Of a stretch of DNA of 64,000 nt, positions 16,351 through 25,459 are shown one piece after another (within the stretch, counting starts at the first letter, position 1; each line of letters starts with the position of its first letter). The stretch spans positions 62,001 to 126,000 of the forward strand of contig NZ_JAAGLT010000002.1 of NCBI RefSeq assembly GCF_010548275.1, written 5' to 3'. Source of the DNA: Streptomyces sp. SID12488 (lineage in GTDB: Bacteria; Actinomycetota; Actinomycetes; Streptomycetales; Streptomycetaceae). The notes below the pieces were generated by a model. That model was not told where the DNA came from. It worked only from the letters and a program-made list of their open reading frames with translations, and made no database searches. A program made the translations under genes and the position numbers.

Positions 16351-16383
16351 CCAACGATCGTTGGAGGTCGCGGAACGATCGTT
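16351..16383. promoter_or_regulatory. Two AACGATCGTT palindromes two helical turns apart
   Basis: AACGATCGTT occurs at 16353-16362 (within the 14-bp dyad CCAACGATCGTTGG) and again at 16374-16383. Centres are 21 bp apart, on one face of the helix. They lie between the XRE operon (leftward) and the GH51 gene (rightward), nearest the XRE start. Confidence 0.6.
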
Positions 16384-16426
16384 GGGCACAGGTGCCATTG
16401 ACGTGCGGACACTCCAAAATTACGGT

Positions 16427-16442
16427 CCTGTTCGAAGTTACG
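16427..16442 (+). promoter_or_regulatory. Possible IclR-regulon site upstream of the arabinofuranosidase
   Basis: CCTGTTCGAAGTTACG matches CCTGTTCGAGATTTCG upstream of the enolase operon (52584) at 13 of 16 positions, with the first nine identical. It lies about 95 bp before the GH51 start. The stretch that follows (16455-16520) is rich in imperfect CCGAACACCGAA repeats of unknown role. Confidence 0.35.
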
Positions 16443-16535
16443 AGCGGACACCGATATACCGAACGCCGAAACAAGAACGCGGATCTGCCGAACACCGAAC
16501 ACCGAACACCGCACGCCGAATGTCGAGAGGAACCC

Positions 16536-18050
16536 ATGTCCCGCACCGCCCGCTTCACGATCGACCCCGCCTTCACCGTCGGCGAGGTCAGTCCCCGTCT
16601 CTTCGGATCCTTCGTCGAGCACCTCGGCCGCTGCGTCTACACCGGCGTCTTCGAACCGGGCCACCCCTCCGCCGACGAAGCGGGCCTGCGCACGGACGTA
16701 CTGGAGCTGGTCCGCGAACTCGGCGTCACCGCCATCCGCTACCCCGGCGGCAACTTCGTCTCCGGCTTCAACTGGGAGGACTCGGTCGGCCCCGCGGACG
16801 AACGCCCCCGCCGCCTCGACCTCGCCTGGCGCTCGACGGAGTCCAACCGCTTCGGCCTCTCCGAGTACATCGACTTCCTCCGGAAGATCGGTCCGCAGGC
16901 CGAGCCTGTGATGGCCGTCAACCTCGGCACGCGCGGGGTCGCCGAGGCCCTCGAACTCCAGGAGTACGCCAACCACCCCTCCGGCACCGCCCGTTCGGAC
17001 CTGCGCGTCACGCACGGCGACAAGGACCCGTTCGGCATCAAGATGTGGTGCCTCGGCAACGAGATGGACGGCCCCTGGCAGACCGGCCACAAGACCGCCG
17101 AGGAGTACGGCCGCCTCGCCGCCGAGACCGCCCGCGCGATGCGCCAGATCGAGCCGGACCTCGAACTGGTCGCCTGCGGCTCCTCCAGCCAGGGCATGGA
17201 GACGTTCGCCGAGTGGGAGTCGACGGTCCTCCAAGAGACGTACGACCTGGTCGACTACATCTCCCTGCACGCCTACTACGAGCCCCACGACGGCGACATC
17301 GACTCCTTCCTGGCCTCCGCCGTGGACATGGAGTCGTTCATTGACAACGTAGTCGCGACCTGTGACCACGTCGGCGCCCGCCTCAAGTCGAAGAAGAAGA
17401 TCAACCTCTCCTTCGACGAGTGGAACGTCTGGTACATGTCGGGATGGCACGCGATCGAGAACTCCGGCGCGCGGGACTGGGCCGAGGCCCCGCGTCTCCT
17501 GGAGGACGTCTACTCCGTCACCGACGCCGTCGTCTTCGGCTCGCTCCTGATCGCCCTGCTGCGGCACGCGGACCGCGTCACCGTCGCCTGCCTCGCCCAG
17601 CTCGTCAACGTCATCGCGCCGATCATGACCGAGCCGGGCGGCCCGGCCTGGCGTCAGACGACGTTCTTCCCGTTCGCGCAGGCCAGCAGGTACGGGCGCG
17701 GCGAGGTCCTCGACGTACGCGTGGACTCGCCGACGTACGAGACGAAGAAGTACGGCGAGACGGACCTCCTGCACGCCACCGCCGTACGCGCCGACGACGG
17801 CACGGTCACCGTCTTCGCCGTGAACCGCGACCGCACCCAGTCGCTTCCTCTCGAAGTCGTCCTGAACGGCCTGGAGTTGACGTCGGTCGTCGAGCACAGT
17901 GTGATCGCCGACGCCGACCCGGACGCCCGCAACACCCTGGACGACCCGGAGCGTGTCACCCCGCACCAGGCCACCGGCACCACCCTCCAGGACGGCAGGC
18001 TGACCGCCGTCCTGGAGCCGCTGTCGTGGAACGTGATCCGGCTCGCTTAG
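16536..18050 (+). CDS. abfA: GH51 alpha-L-arabinofuranosidase
   Basis: The 504-residue intracellular-type enzyme (no signal peptide) releases L-arabinose from arabino-oligosaccharides. The acid/base glutamate is in MWCLGNEMDGPWQ and the nucleophile in LSFDEWNVWY; the barrel start SPRLFGSFVEHLGRCVYTG and the sugar-binding IRYPGGNFVSGFNWED are intact. Length is normal for AbfA. The ATG follows CGAGAGGAA. It converges on the GH35 gene with only about 20 bp between stops, and the pair fits breakdown of arabinogalactan side chains. Confidence 0.95.
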   Translation: MSRTARFTIDPAFTVGEVSPRLFGSFVEHLGRCVYTGVFEPGHPSADEAGLRTDVLELVRELGVTAIRYPGGNFVSGFNWEDSVGPADERPRRLDLAWRSTESNRFGLSEYIDFLRKIGPQAEPVMAVNLGTRGVAEALELQEYANHPSGTARSDLRVTHGDKDPFGIKMWCLGNEMDGPWQTGHKTAEEYGRLAAETARAMRQIEPDLELVACGSSSQGMETFAEWESTVLQETYDLVDYISLHAYYEPHDGDIDSFLASAVDMESFIDNVVATCDHVGARLKSKKKINLSFDEWNVWYMSGWHAIENSGARDWAEAPRLLEDVYSVTDAVVFGSLLIALLRHADRVTVACLAQLVNVIAPIMTEPGGPAWRQTTFFPFAQASRYGRGEVLDVRVDSPTYETKKYGETDLLHATAVRADDGTVTVFAVNRDRTQSLPLEVVLNGLELTSVVEHSVIADADPDARNTLDDPERVTPHQATGTTLQDGRLTAVLEPLSWNVIRLA

Positions 18051-18070
18051 GTCTCCGACTGCAGGCCCCG

Positions 18071-21057
18071 CTACCGGCCGGGGGAGGGAACGACCGTCAC
18101 CGGAACTCCCCCGGCAGCACTCCCCAGCAGCTTCAGCCGTACCTCCCCGGGCCCCGACTCCGTCGTGCCGTCCGAAAGCACCGCCAGGGCAAGGGTGTTG
18201 GCGCCCCGGGTGCGCAGGATGCCGTTCGGGAGGGCGAAGGTGTGCTGGGGGCCGACGTCGTTGACGTACTGGCCCATGTTCCAGCCGTTCAGGAAGATCT
18301 GGACGCGGTACGCACGTCCCGGATCGTCGTTCAGCTCCAGCCCGACCGACGCGTCGACGCCCGGATCGACGGCGAGCCGGAACCCGGTCCGGTACCAGGT
18401 CACCCCCTGGCGCCGCCGCTCGGCACGCGGCAGGCCGACCGCATCCCACCCCTCGTCCCCGTACCCTGGCAGATGCCAGCCCGACCGCTCCCCGTACAGA
18501 CCGCCGGTGTTGAGCGGCCCCCGCACCGGGTCGGCCGTGGCAGCCGCCGCACCCTGCAACCGCCAGCCCACCGCGGGGGAGGCACCCGTGAAGGTCACCG
18601 CCGTCAGTCCGCGCGCGACCTTGTGCGTGTCCCGCGCCTTTCCGTCCATGTCGTGCTGCATCCGCCGCACCAGCACGGACAGCACATGCCCGCCGGATGT
18701 CCGCGACCTCTCCGGCACGTCGAAGGTCGCCGTGGCCGCCCAACTCCCTTTCCGTACGGTCTTCTTGTCCGGCACCGGCATCCGGTGGGTGCCGAGTGGC
18801 TCACCGTCGAGCCACGCCATCAGCAGCCCCTGCGTCCCCGTGCTGTAGGCGAGGGCCACGGACTCCGCCCCCTTGGCGTCGGTGAAGGCGCCCCGATACC
18901 AGACGTCCCCGTAGTGGAAGCCGTAGTCGTCGGCGAACAGTACGGGCTGCCCGTCGGGCACGGCGGTGGTACTGAACGTCGAAGTCCGGTCGGCGACTGT
19001 CCAGTCGGCGTCGTCGAACCCGGGCTGGGACTCGGGGTTCTCCACCTGCCGCCGCCAGCCGCCCAGCGCGGGAAGCGTGACCGCCGGGACCCCCGCCAAC
19101 GGCTCCTCGGCCCGCAGACTGCCGGAGTCGGTGGCCGATGCCCTCAACGTCCTCTGGTTCCAGACCACTTCACGAATCCCGCTCGGCGCCCACACCTCCA
19201 GCTCGGCGGCCTCGAAGGTGTCCCCGGTCAACCGTGCTGCGCCGTCCCGCAGTTCGGCGGTTCGCAGCAGTGGCGGCCCGTAGACCAGTACCGACCCCGA
19301 CGGGGTCTCGCGCGGCCACAGCCGCACCGAGGTCTCGTCGTCGGCGAGGAGGAGAAGGAGGGGAGCGGAGACGCCGCCGCCTTCCACCAACACCCGGGTG
19401 AGTCCGCCGAGTCGGGCGGTCACGCGCATCCGCCCGTCCGCGTACGAGGACTCCGCGTCCCCCGCGAGCACGGTCACCGTCGGCTCGCTCGCGCACTCCA
19501 CCGCAGTCACCGTCGACTCACCCGCCCGACCCGTCAGCACGGCGATGTCCTGGCGCCCCGCCGCCAGCCACAGCATCGGCTGGGCGTTGGAGTACGCCAG
19601 CTTCCGCCGCCCCAGGGCGATTCCGGCGGCCAGGAGACGGGCGTCCGAGGCGGGGACGGTGACCGGCAGCGAGGTCCCGGCGACCGGGAGCGTCGAGGTG
19701 ACCGACTCGGGGGAGTCGTTGCGCAGGACGTACACGTGGGCGTGGGTGTCCGGGTCGGTGAGGTGGTAGACCTTGATCCTGGCGTCCCCCGCCGAGATGT
19801 CCTCGGCCCGGTCCAGCTTGGCCAACTCCGGTACACACCGCACCAGATGGCCGAGCTGGTGCATGGGGACGACCTTCGGGGTCGCCCGGCGCCCCTCGTC
19901 GAAGGCGGCGCCGTAGTCGTACGACGTGTACACCTGCGGGGATGGCAGCCAGCCCCAACTGGTGCCGCCGAAGGTCATGTAGACGTTGTGGACGGTGATG
20001 CCGTTGGCGAGGTTGGTGAGGTAGAAGCGCCGCTCGTAGGCCGCGTCCCGGGTCCGCGCCGACCCCGCGTACCCCGCACCGTCGAACTCGGCCCCGCCCC
20101 ACGGATCGAACCAGCCGCCCCCGAACTCGGGGATGAATCCGGGGGTGTCGGGACTCGCCGTGGCCCCGCCCTTCTCGCCGCCGATACCGAAGTGTCCCCA
20201 GTCCGGAGGGATTTGCCCAGGGTCCGGATAACCGTCGAAGCCGTACAGCCAACGCCCGCGCTCGCCGCCGGTGTCGAAGGTGCCGGGGCCCAGTAGCCGT
20301 TCCTGCCCAGGTCGTTGTGGAAGAGGGGGACGTCGATGCCGTCGGCGCGGGCCTTGGCGTACAGGTGGGCCATGTAGTCGACGCCGGCCGGCTCGGTGAC
20401 GTACGAGCCGTACTCGTTCTCGATCTGGTAGAGCAGGACCGTGCCGTCGCCCCGGGTGTGGAGATGACGGGCCACGATCCTGTTGACCGCCGTCAGCCAC
20501 TCGTCGACGTAGGAGAGATAGGTGGGGTCGGAGGTGCGGGCGCGGCCCTTCGTCGCGGTCAGCCAGCCGGGGAAGCCGCCGGCGTCGACCTCGGCGTTGA
20601 TGTACGGGCCCGGGCGCAGGATGACGTACAGGCCGGTCTCGGCGGCCTGGCGCAGGAAGAGGTCCAGATCGCGGACGCCCGTGAAGTCGTACCGGCCGGG
20701 GGCGGGGGAGTGGAAGTTCCAGGCCACGTAGATGCTGACGGCGTTGTAGCCGTGTGCGCGCATCTTCTGCAGGACGTCCCGCCACAGGGACGGGCTCGGC
20801 AGGCGGAAGGGGTGCATCTCGCCCGACCACAGGACGAGCCGGCGGCCGTCGACGAGGAGGGAGTAGCGGTCGAAGCCGACGGTGTGCCGGCGGCCGTCCG
20901 CCGAGGGCGGGTCGGGGGCCGGGCCGGTGGGCACGGTGTGGGCCGCGTACGCCGACCCGCCCGGGCCACCGGATCCCATGCCCGCGCTCGCGCTCAGGGA
21001 GAGGCCGAGGGCGGCGGTGCCGGCGAATGCGGTAAACGTTCGTCTGCTCAACACCAT
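18071..21057 (-). pseudogene. Tat-secreted GH35 beta-galactosidase, split by a one-base frameshift
   Basis: Translation from ATG 21057 (GAGGAG ribosome site) gives a Tat signal (SRRTFTAFAGTAALG...) and the GH35 barrel up to LFHNDLGRNGYWAP, with the acid/base Glu in YQIENEYGSYV. From about 20290 the matching sequence continues in the next frame (PGTFDTGGERGRWLYGFDGYP) through the nucleophile Glu in FIPEFGGGWFDPWGG and the C-terminal jelly-roll domains to 18071. Adding one G in the C/G run at 20283-20291 restores a protein of about 995 residues. Either the gene has recently decayed or this is an assembly error. The function would be release of terminal beta-galactose outside the cell. Confidence 0.88.
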
Positions 21058-21114
21058 CGTGGTCTCCTCGGCGGTACGGGGCCCGCGTGCGTGTGATCGC
21101 GGATGAGCGGGTGC

Positions 21115-21149
21115 GGTCATTGTCCACACCGTGACGACCGACAATGACC
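21115..21149. promoter_or_regulatory. 10-bp inverted repeat at the Rrf2 start
   Basis: GGTCATTGTC (21115-21124) and GACAATGACC (21140-21149) are perfectly inverted with a 15-bp spacer. The right arm ends two bases before the rrf2 ATG, and the site also lies 58 bp before the divergent GH35 start. It is a likely autoregulatory operator. Confidence 0.6.
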
Positions 21150-21151
21150 CC

Positions 21152-21610
21152 ATGAGGATCTCGGCGCGGGCGGACTACGCGGTACGAGCGGTGCTGGAGC
21201 TCGCCGTACGGCAGGACGAGGGTGCCGTGAAGGCGGAGACCGTCGCCGCGGCCCAGGCCATTCCGCACAAGTTCCTGGAGGGCATCCTCGGTGATCTGCG
21301 GCGCGGTGGGATCGTCGACTCCCGGCGCGGTGGCAACGGCGGATACCGGCTGGCGCGCCCCGCCGCCGAGATCACCGTCGCGGATGTCGTCCGGGCCGTC
21401 GACGGGCCCATCGTGTCGGTGCGTGGCGAACGTCCGACCGGCCTCGCCTACACCGGCCCCGCCGAACCGCTGCTGCAGCTGTGGGTCGCCCTGCGTGCCA
21501 ACGTCCGCAAAGTGCTGGAGGGGGTGACCTTCGCCGATCTGGCGACTGGAGAGCTGCCCGAGCTGGTGCGGGGGCTGGCGGCGGAACCGGCTGCCTGGGA
21601 AAACCCGTAA
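21152..21610 (+). CDS. Rrf2-family regulator lacking cysteines
   Basis: The 152-residue protein begins MRISARADYAVRAVLELAV, the standard Rrf2 opening, with a winged helix (AAAQAIPHKFLEGILGDLRRGGIVDSRRGGNGGYRLARP) and a dimer helix. It has no cysteine, so it cannot hold the Fe-S cluster used by IscR, NsrR and RsrR; it must sense another signal or be constitutive. I chose ATG 21152; a GTG at 21131 would put the operator palindrome inside the gene. There is no clear ribosome site, so translation may be leaderless. It is divergent from the GH35 gene. Confidence 0.85.
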   Translation: MRISARADYAVRAVLELAVRQDEGAVKAETVAAAQAIPHKFLEGILGDLRRGGIVDSRRGGNGGYRLARPAAEITVADVVRAVDGPIVSVRGERPTGLAYTGPAEPLLQLWVALRANVRKVLEGVTFADLATGELPELVRGLAAEPAAWENP

Positions 21611-21786
21611 ATGTTCTAAGTTTCCGGTCTTTGAGGGTCTTTAATTTTGCTCCATCGGAGCGCTTGTAAACCACTTCCAGGAGTGAAATTGCAGGTTGGT
21701 TGTTGACGCTCTTCACTCTCCCGATACCTTGACCCCTGCATGTGCATGTAATGCGTGGGGTCCAGGTGAAGGGTGTGCGTACGGGG

Positions 21787-24081
21787 ATGAGTCTGCTGAG
21801 ATCGCGTCGAGGGTGGGGCATCGGGGCCGTTGTGGCTGCCGGTGTGTCCGGGGTTCTGATCGTGCAGAGCGTGAGCGGTGGGGGCGCGAACAGCGCGGCC
21901 GACGACAGCAAGCCGGTCTCCGGGCCGATCGCGAGCGAGGAGTACGCGGCGGCGCTGAAGGTCGCCGCCGACGGTGACTCGGCGACGCTGGCCAAGCGGG
22001 ACACGGAGCCGTTCAGTCTGCTCGGCGTGACCTGGTCCGACCCGTCGGCACGGATGGCGGGCAAGGTCGAGGTCCGTACCCGCGGCGCCGGTACCGACAA
22101 CTGGTCTTCCTGGCTGGAGCTGGGCACGGACAGTGGACCCGGCGAGGAGGGCGCGGCCCGTGCCGGCACCGAGCCCGCGTGGGTCGGCGCGTCCGACGGC
22201 GTCGAGGTCAGGGTCGACGGCAAGGCTTCCGCCGAGCTGCCCAAGGGGCTGCGCGTCGACATGATCGACCCCGGCACCGGTTCGGTCTCCGACCTGGAGC
22301 CGGCGGGTTACGCGGTGGCCGCGAGCACCGAGTCGCCGGACGCGACGATCACGCCGGACGAGACGGACTCCGCCTCGCCGACGGAGACGGACTCGGCGTC
22401 CGCCCCCGCGTCCGCCTCCCCGAGCGAGTCCGCCTCGGCCTCCCCCGACACGTCCGACTCGCCGAGCAGTGCGCCCGTGACGACCGCGCCGGCGACGACC
22501 TCGGCTCCTGCCTCGCCGGACGCCTCGGCGAGCACCGGCCCCACGGCCCCGCCGTCCACCGCTACCAGGCCGTCGATCACCTCGCGGGCGGGCTGGGGCG
22601 CGGACGAGTTGCTGAGCCCCGAGGCGCCGGACTACCTCACGGGCGGGATCAAGGCGGTGGTCGTCCACCACACCGCCGAGACGAACGACTACACGTGCGA
22701 CCAGTCCCCGGCGATGATCCGCGCCATCTACACGTACCACGTCAAATCGAACGGCTGGAAGGACATCGGCTACAACTTCCTGGTCGACAAGTGCGGCACG
22801 ATCTTCGAGGGCCGTAAGGGCGGGGTCGACAAGCCGGTCTTCGGGGCGCACGCCTACGGCTTCAACAGCCAGACCACCGGCATCTCGGTCCTCGGCAACT
22901 ACAACCTGGTCGAACCGCCGACGGCGGTCCTGACCTCCGTCGCCCGCCTCGCCGCCTGGAAGCTCGGCCAGTACGGCGTCGACCCGGCCGGTACGACCAC
23001 GCTCACCGCGGGCGCCGCCGGGACCAGCGAGTACAACACGAGGACGTGGAAGACGGGCGACCAGCTCTCCTTCCCGACCATCCACGGCCACGGCGACGGC
23101 TACGCCACCGAGTGCCCGGGCAGCAAGCTCCACGCCCAACTGGCCACCATCCGCGCCTACGCGGCGGGCCCGGTCAGCGGTCTCTCCCTCAAGTCGGTTA
23201 CCGGCGCGAACACTTCGGGCACGCGGACGTACACCAAGTCGGCCACGACGGTCAGTTGGTCGGCGACCACCCCGGCCGCCCTGATCACGAAGTACGAGGT
23301 GCTGGTCGACGGCAAGGTCGCCGCCACCGCCGCCGGTACGGCGACCTCGGCGAAGGCGAACCTGGGACTCGGCACGCACTCCGTGTCCGTACGGGCGACC
23401 CACATCTCCGGGAAGACGACGACCACCTCTGTCGCGACCGTCGTCGCCGAGACGACTCCGCCCACCTTCACCACCGCGCCGAACCTCTCCCTGCGCGCCG
23501 GCACGGTGGAGACGGCGGCCGTCCCGGTCACCCTGAAGTGGAAGGCCACCGACTCGGCCGCCCTCAAGGAGGTGCGCCTGACGGCCCCGGTCGCCAAGAC
23601 GTACGGCCCGACGATCGTCAGCGCCGACCTGGCCGCCAAGTCCGGCGCGGCCACGACCTGGTCCATGACGGCGTACGACCAGGCGGGCAACACCAGGGCG
23701 GCCTCCGTCGCCGGTACCCCGGTGATCCTCCAGGAGACCTCGGCGACTCGCACCGGCACCTGGACGACGAAGTCGTCCACCAGTTACCTGGGCGGCAAGT
23801 CGTACTCCAGCTCCGCCAAGAACGCCGCGCTGACCTGGACGTTCACCGGCCGCTCGGCCGCCCTCGCGGTGTCGCGGGCCTCGACGTCCGGTCAGGTCAA
23901 CGTCTTCGTGGACGGGGTCAAGGCCGCCACGGTGGACCTGAAGTCGGCGACGACCAAGTACCGCGACGCGATCTGGACGAAGAACTGGAGCGCGAGCGCC
24001 AAGCACACGGTCAAGATCGTGGTCGTCGGCACGAGCGGCCGCCCGGCGGTCACGGCGGACGGTCTGGTCTACCTGAAGTAG
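21787..24081 (+). CDS. Secreted PGRP-domain N-acetylmuramoyl-L-alanine amidase with C-terminal Ig-like repeats
   Basis: A signal segment (GWGIGAVVAAGVSGVLIVQSV) is followed by a small N-terminal domain, a Ser/Thr/Pro/Ala-rich linker (about residues 180-255), an amidase_2/PGRP domain with zinc ligands in VVVHHTAETNDYTC and HGHGDGYATECPGSKLHAQL, and beta-rich repeats to the C-terminus (SGLSLKSV..., ending VTADGLVYLK). It cuts the amide bond between muramic acid and the stem peptide in cell wall. The start is uncertain: ATG 21787 gives a normal signal, while GGTGAAGG at 21765 would also serve GTG 21775. It ends at a strong terminator facing the dioxygenase gene. Confidence 0.87.
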   Translation: MSLLRSRRGWGIGAVVAAGVSGVLIVQSVSGGGANSAADDSKPVSGPIASEEYAAALKVAADGDSATLAKRDTEPFSLLGVTWSDPSARMAGKVEVRTRGAGTDNWSSWLELGTDSGPGEEGAARAGTEPAWVGASDGVEVRVDGKASAELPKGLRVDMIDPGTGSVSDLEPAGYAVAASTESPDATITPDETDSASPTETDSASAPASASPSESASASPDTSDSPSSAPVTTAPATTSAPASPDASASTGPTAPPSTATRPSITSRAGWGADELLSPEAPDYLTGGIKAVVVHHTAETNDYTCDQSPAMIRAIYTYHVKSNGWKDIGYNFLVDKCGTIFEGRKGGVDKPVFGAHAYGFNSQTTGISVLGNYNLVEPPTAVLTSVARLAAWKLGQYGVDPAGTTTLTAGAAGTSEYNTRTWKTGDQLSFPTIHGHGDGYATECPGSKLHAQLATIRAYAAGPVSGLSLKSVTGANTSGTRTYTKSATTVSWSATTPAALITKYEVLVDGKVAATAAGTATSAKANLGLGTHSVSVRATHISGKTTTTSVATVVAETTPPTFTTAPNLSLRAGTVETAAVPVTLKWKATDSAALKEVRLTAPVAKTYGPTIVSADLAAKSGAATTWSMTAYDQAGNTRAASVAGTPVILQETSATRTGTWTTKSSTSYLGGKSYSSSAKNAALTWTFTGRSAALAVSRASTSGQVNVFVDGVKAATVDLKSATTKYRDAIWTKNWSASAKHTVKIVVVGTSGRPAVTADGLVYLK

Positions 24082-24168
24082 TACGCCCGGCTCCCCGTCC
24101 CCGCGTGAACAACGTGGGCAACGGGGGAACGGGGCAACGTGAACGACCTGAACAGCCTGAACAGCCTG

Positions 24169-24208
24169 AACAGCCTGAGTGCCGTCCTCGTACGGCGCTC
24201 AGGCTGTT
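24169..24208. terminator. Long bidirectional terminator hairpin with GAACAGCCT repeats
   Basis: AACAGCCTGAGTGCCGT (24169-24185) pairs with ACGGCGCTCAGGCTGTT (24192-24208), 17 bp with one mismatch, between two convergent genes. Just upstream GAACAGCCT is repeated three times from 24149. Confidence 0.75.
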
Positions 24209-24221
24209 CTCGTTTCCGGGC

Positions 24222-25100
24222 TCAGCCGGAGGTGTCCACACCCACGGTGAGGGTGGCCTTGTAGCCGTCGGAGACGCTGGAGCCGAGTGCGGTGAGCGTC
24301 AGCAGGCCGGAGGAGGCGCCACCGTCGTCGTAGACGCTGTCGGCGGACAGGAGGGTCTCGCTGGTGGTGTTCGCCGAGTAGGGGGAGGTGGCCTGGACCT
24401 TCGCGTTGATGTCCGGGTCGAAGAAGAGCTGACCGGTGTGGATGACCTCGCCGCCGGTGTACGAGGTGTCCGTGAGCGTGACGTCCGTGTGCACCCGCAT
24501 GTGGATGTGGACGGCGCGGGAGATGTAGTGGCCGGGCCAGATCGAGACGATGGTGACCTGGCCGTTCGCGTCGGTCAGCTGCCCGCCGCGCAGGAAGGTG
24601 CCGTTGTCCTCCTCCTGGTGGCCGTTGCCGCCGACGAAGCCGGAGTACTCGCCGAGGTGGTCGCAGTGCCAGAGCTCGACGAGGGCGTCGGCGAGCGGGG
24701 CGCAGTCGTCGGCGAGGTCGACGACGGTGAAGGTGTGCTGGACCTCGAAGCCTTCCTTGTCCTCGCGAATGTCCTCGCGGACGAGCGCGCCGTCGAGGGA
24801 GTAAGGGCCCTCTGTGACCTCGGCGTTGAGGACACAGACGCTGCTGGTGGTCGACGAGGAGCTGTCCTCCGAGGTGCTGGTGGCCGTCTCGGACTCCGTG
24901 GCCGTGGTGGTCGGACTGGCGGAGGCGAAGCCGGCGACCGCGAGTCCGCCGACCACCGCCGCGGTGCCGCCGCCGATCAGGACGCGGCGCCGTTGGACGG
25001 CCTTGCTCAGCCGATGTTTGCCTGCGGAGGTGGCGGTGTCGGAGAGGGCCTCGGGGGAGGTCGGGGGCGCGCTGATCTGGGGGTTCGTGTTCTCTGTCAT
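24222..25100 (-). CDS. Exported intradiol ring-cleavage dioxygenase-like protein (copy 1)
   Basis: The 292-residue protein has a cytosolic Ser/Thr-rich start, a Tat-like segment (QRRRVLIGGGTAAVVGGLAVAGFASA), a Ser/Thr linker and an intradiol dioxygenase domain. Iron-ligand positions are visible: Tyr in VTEGPYSLDG, Tyr in LGEYSGFVG, and two His in PGHYISRAVHIHMRV. The cytosolic family opens catechols to muconates with non-haem Fe(III); exported actinomycete members are poorly characterised and may act on plant or lignin phenols. Copy 2 at 26272 is a clear paralogue. It is divergent from the DUF4360 gene across a 359-bp gap. Confidence 0.87.
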   Translation of the reverse strand: MTENTNPQISAPPTSPEALSDTATSAGKHRLSKAVQRRRVLIGGGTAAVVGGLAVAGFASASPTTTATESETATSTSEDSSSSTTSSVCVLNAEVTEGPYSLDGALVREDIREDKEGFEVQHTFTVVDLADDCAPLADALVELWHCDHLGEYSGFVGGNGHQEEDNGTFLRGGQLTDANGQVTIVSIWPGHYISRAVHIHMRVHTDVTLTDTSYTGGEVIHTGQLFFDPDINAKVQATSPYSANTTSETLLSADSVYDDGGASSGLLTLTALGSSVSDGYKATLTVGVDTSG

Positions 25101-25333
25101 GTCCCGGAAACTTAGGGGCGTATCTGAGGATTTCCTTAAATCGTGGCTATGAATGGCCTGGGGACCTACCGCTCAACTCCATTGGTTTGGTGCGGAGTCG
25201 GGGCACACTCCGCGTGGCGTGACGATGGCTGCGCGTTACATCGACGGGTGAATCAGGCCGCGTTGGGGCGCGGATTGGCCGGGGATCGACGTGGCTGGGG
25301 TCTGTCGGGCCACCTATGCTGCGACCGCTCGGC

Positions 25334-25397
25334 CTTCACAGAAACTTCATGGCTCAATCACAGGTTGAGTGCAGACGTGTGCATGCCATTGGCATGC
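25334..25397 (+). promoter_or_regulatory. 11-nt direct repeats and a dyad in the gap before the DUF4360 gene
   Basis: In the 359-bp gap 25101-25459, CTTCACAGAAA, CTTCATGGCTC and AATCACAGGTT follow each other at exact 11-base steps (25334-25366). PHO boxes of Streptomyces also use 11-base repeats with a TTCA core. Just downstream GCATGCCA-T-TGGCATGC (25381-25397) is a perfect dyad. Both lie 60-125 bp before the start at 25460. The rest of the gap shows nothing clear. Confidence 0.45.
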
Positions 25398-25459
25398 GCA
25401 TGACTGCTGTGTGCGTGATTCTCACCCCCCACTGCACCACTGCGTTGAAAGGGAGAACC

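Noticed and set aside
17420..20296. Very long plus-strand open frame across the GH51 end and the GH35 gene
   Set aside because: Its translation is Arg/Pro/Gly-rich without motifs, while GH51 and GH35 have clear catalytic motifs in other frames. It is a high-GC shadow.
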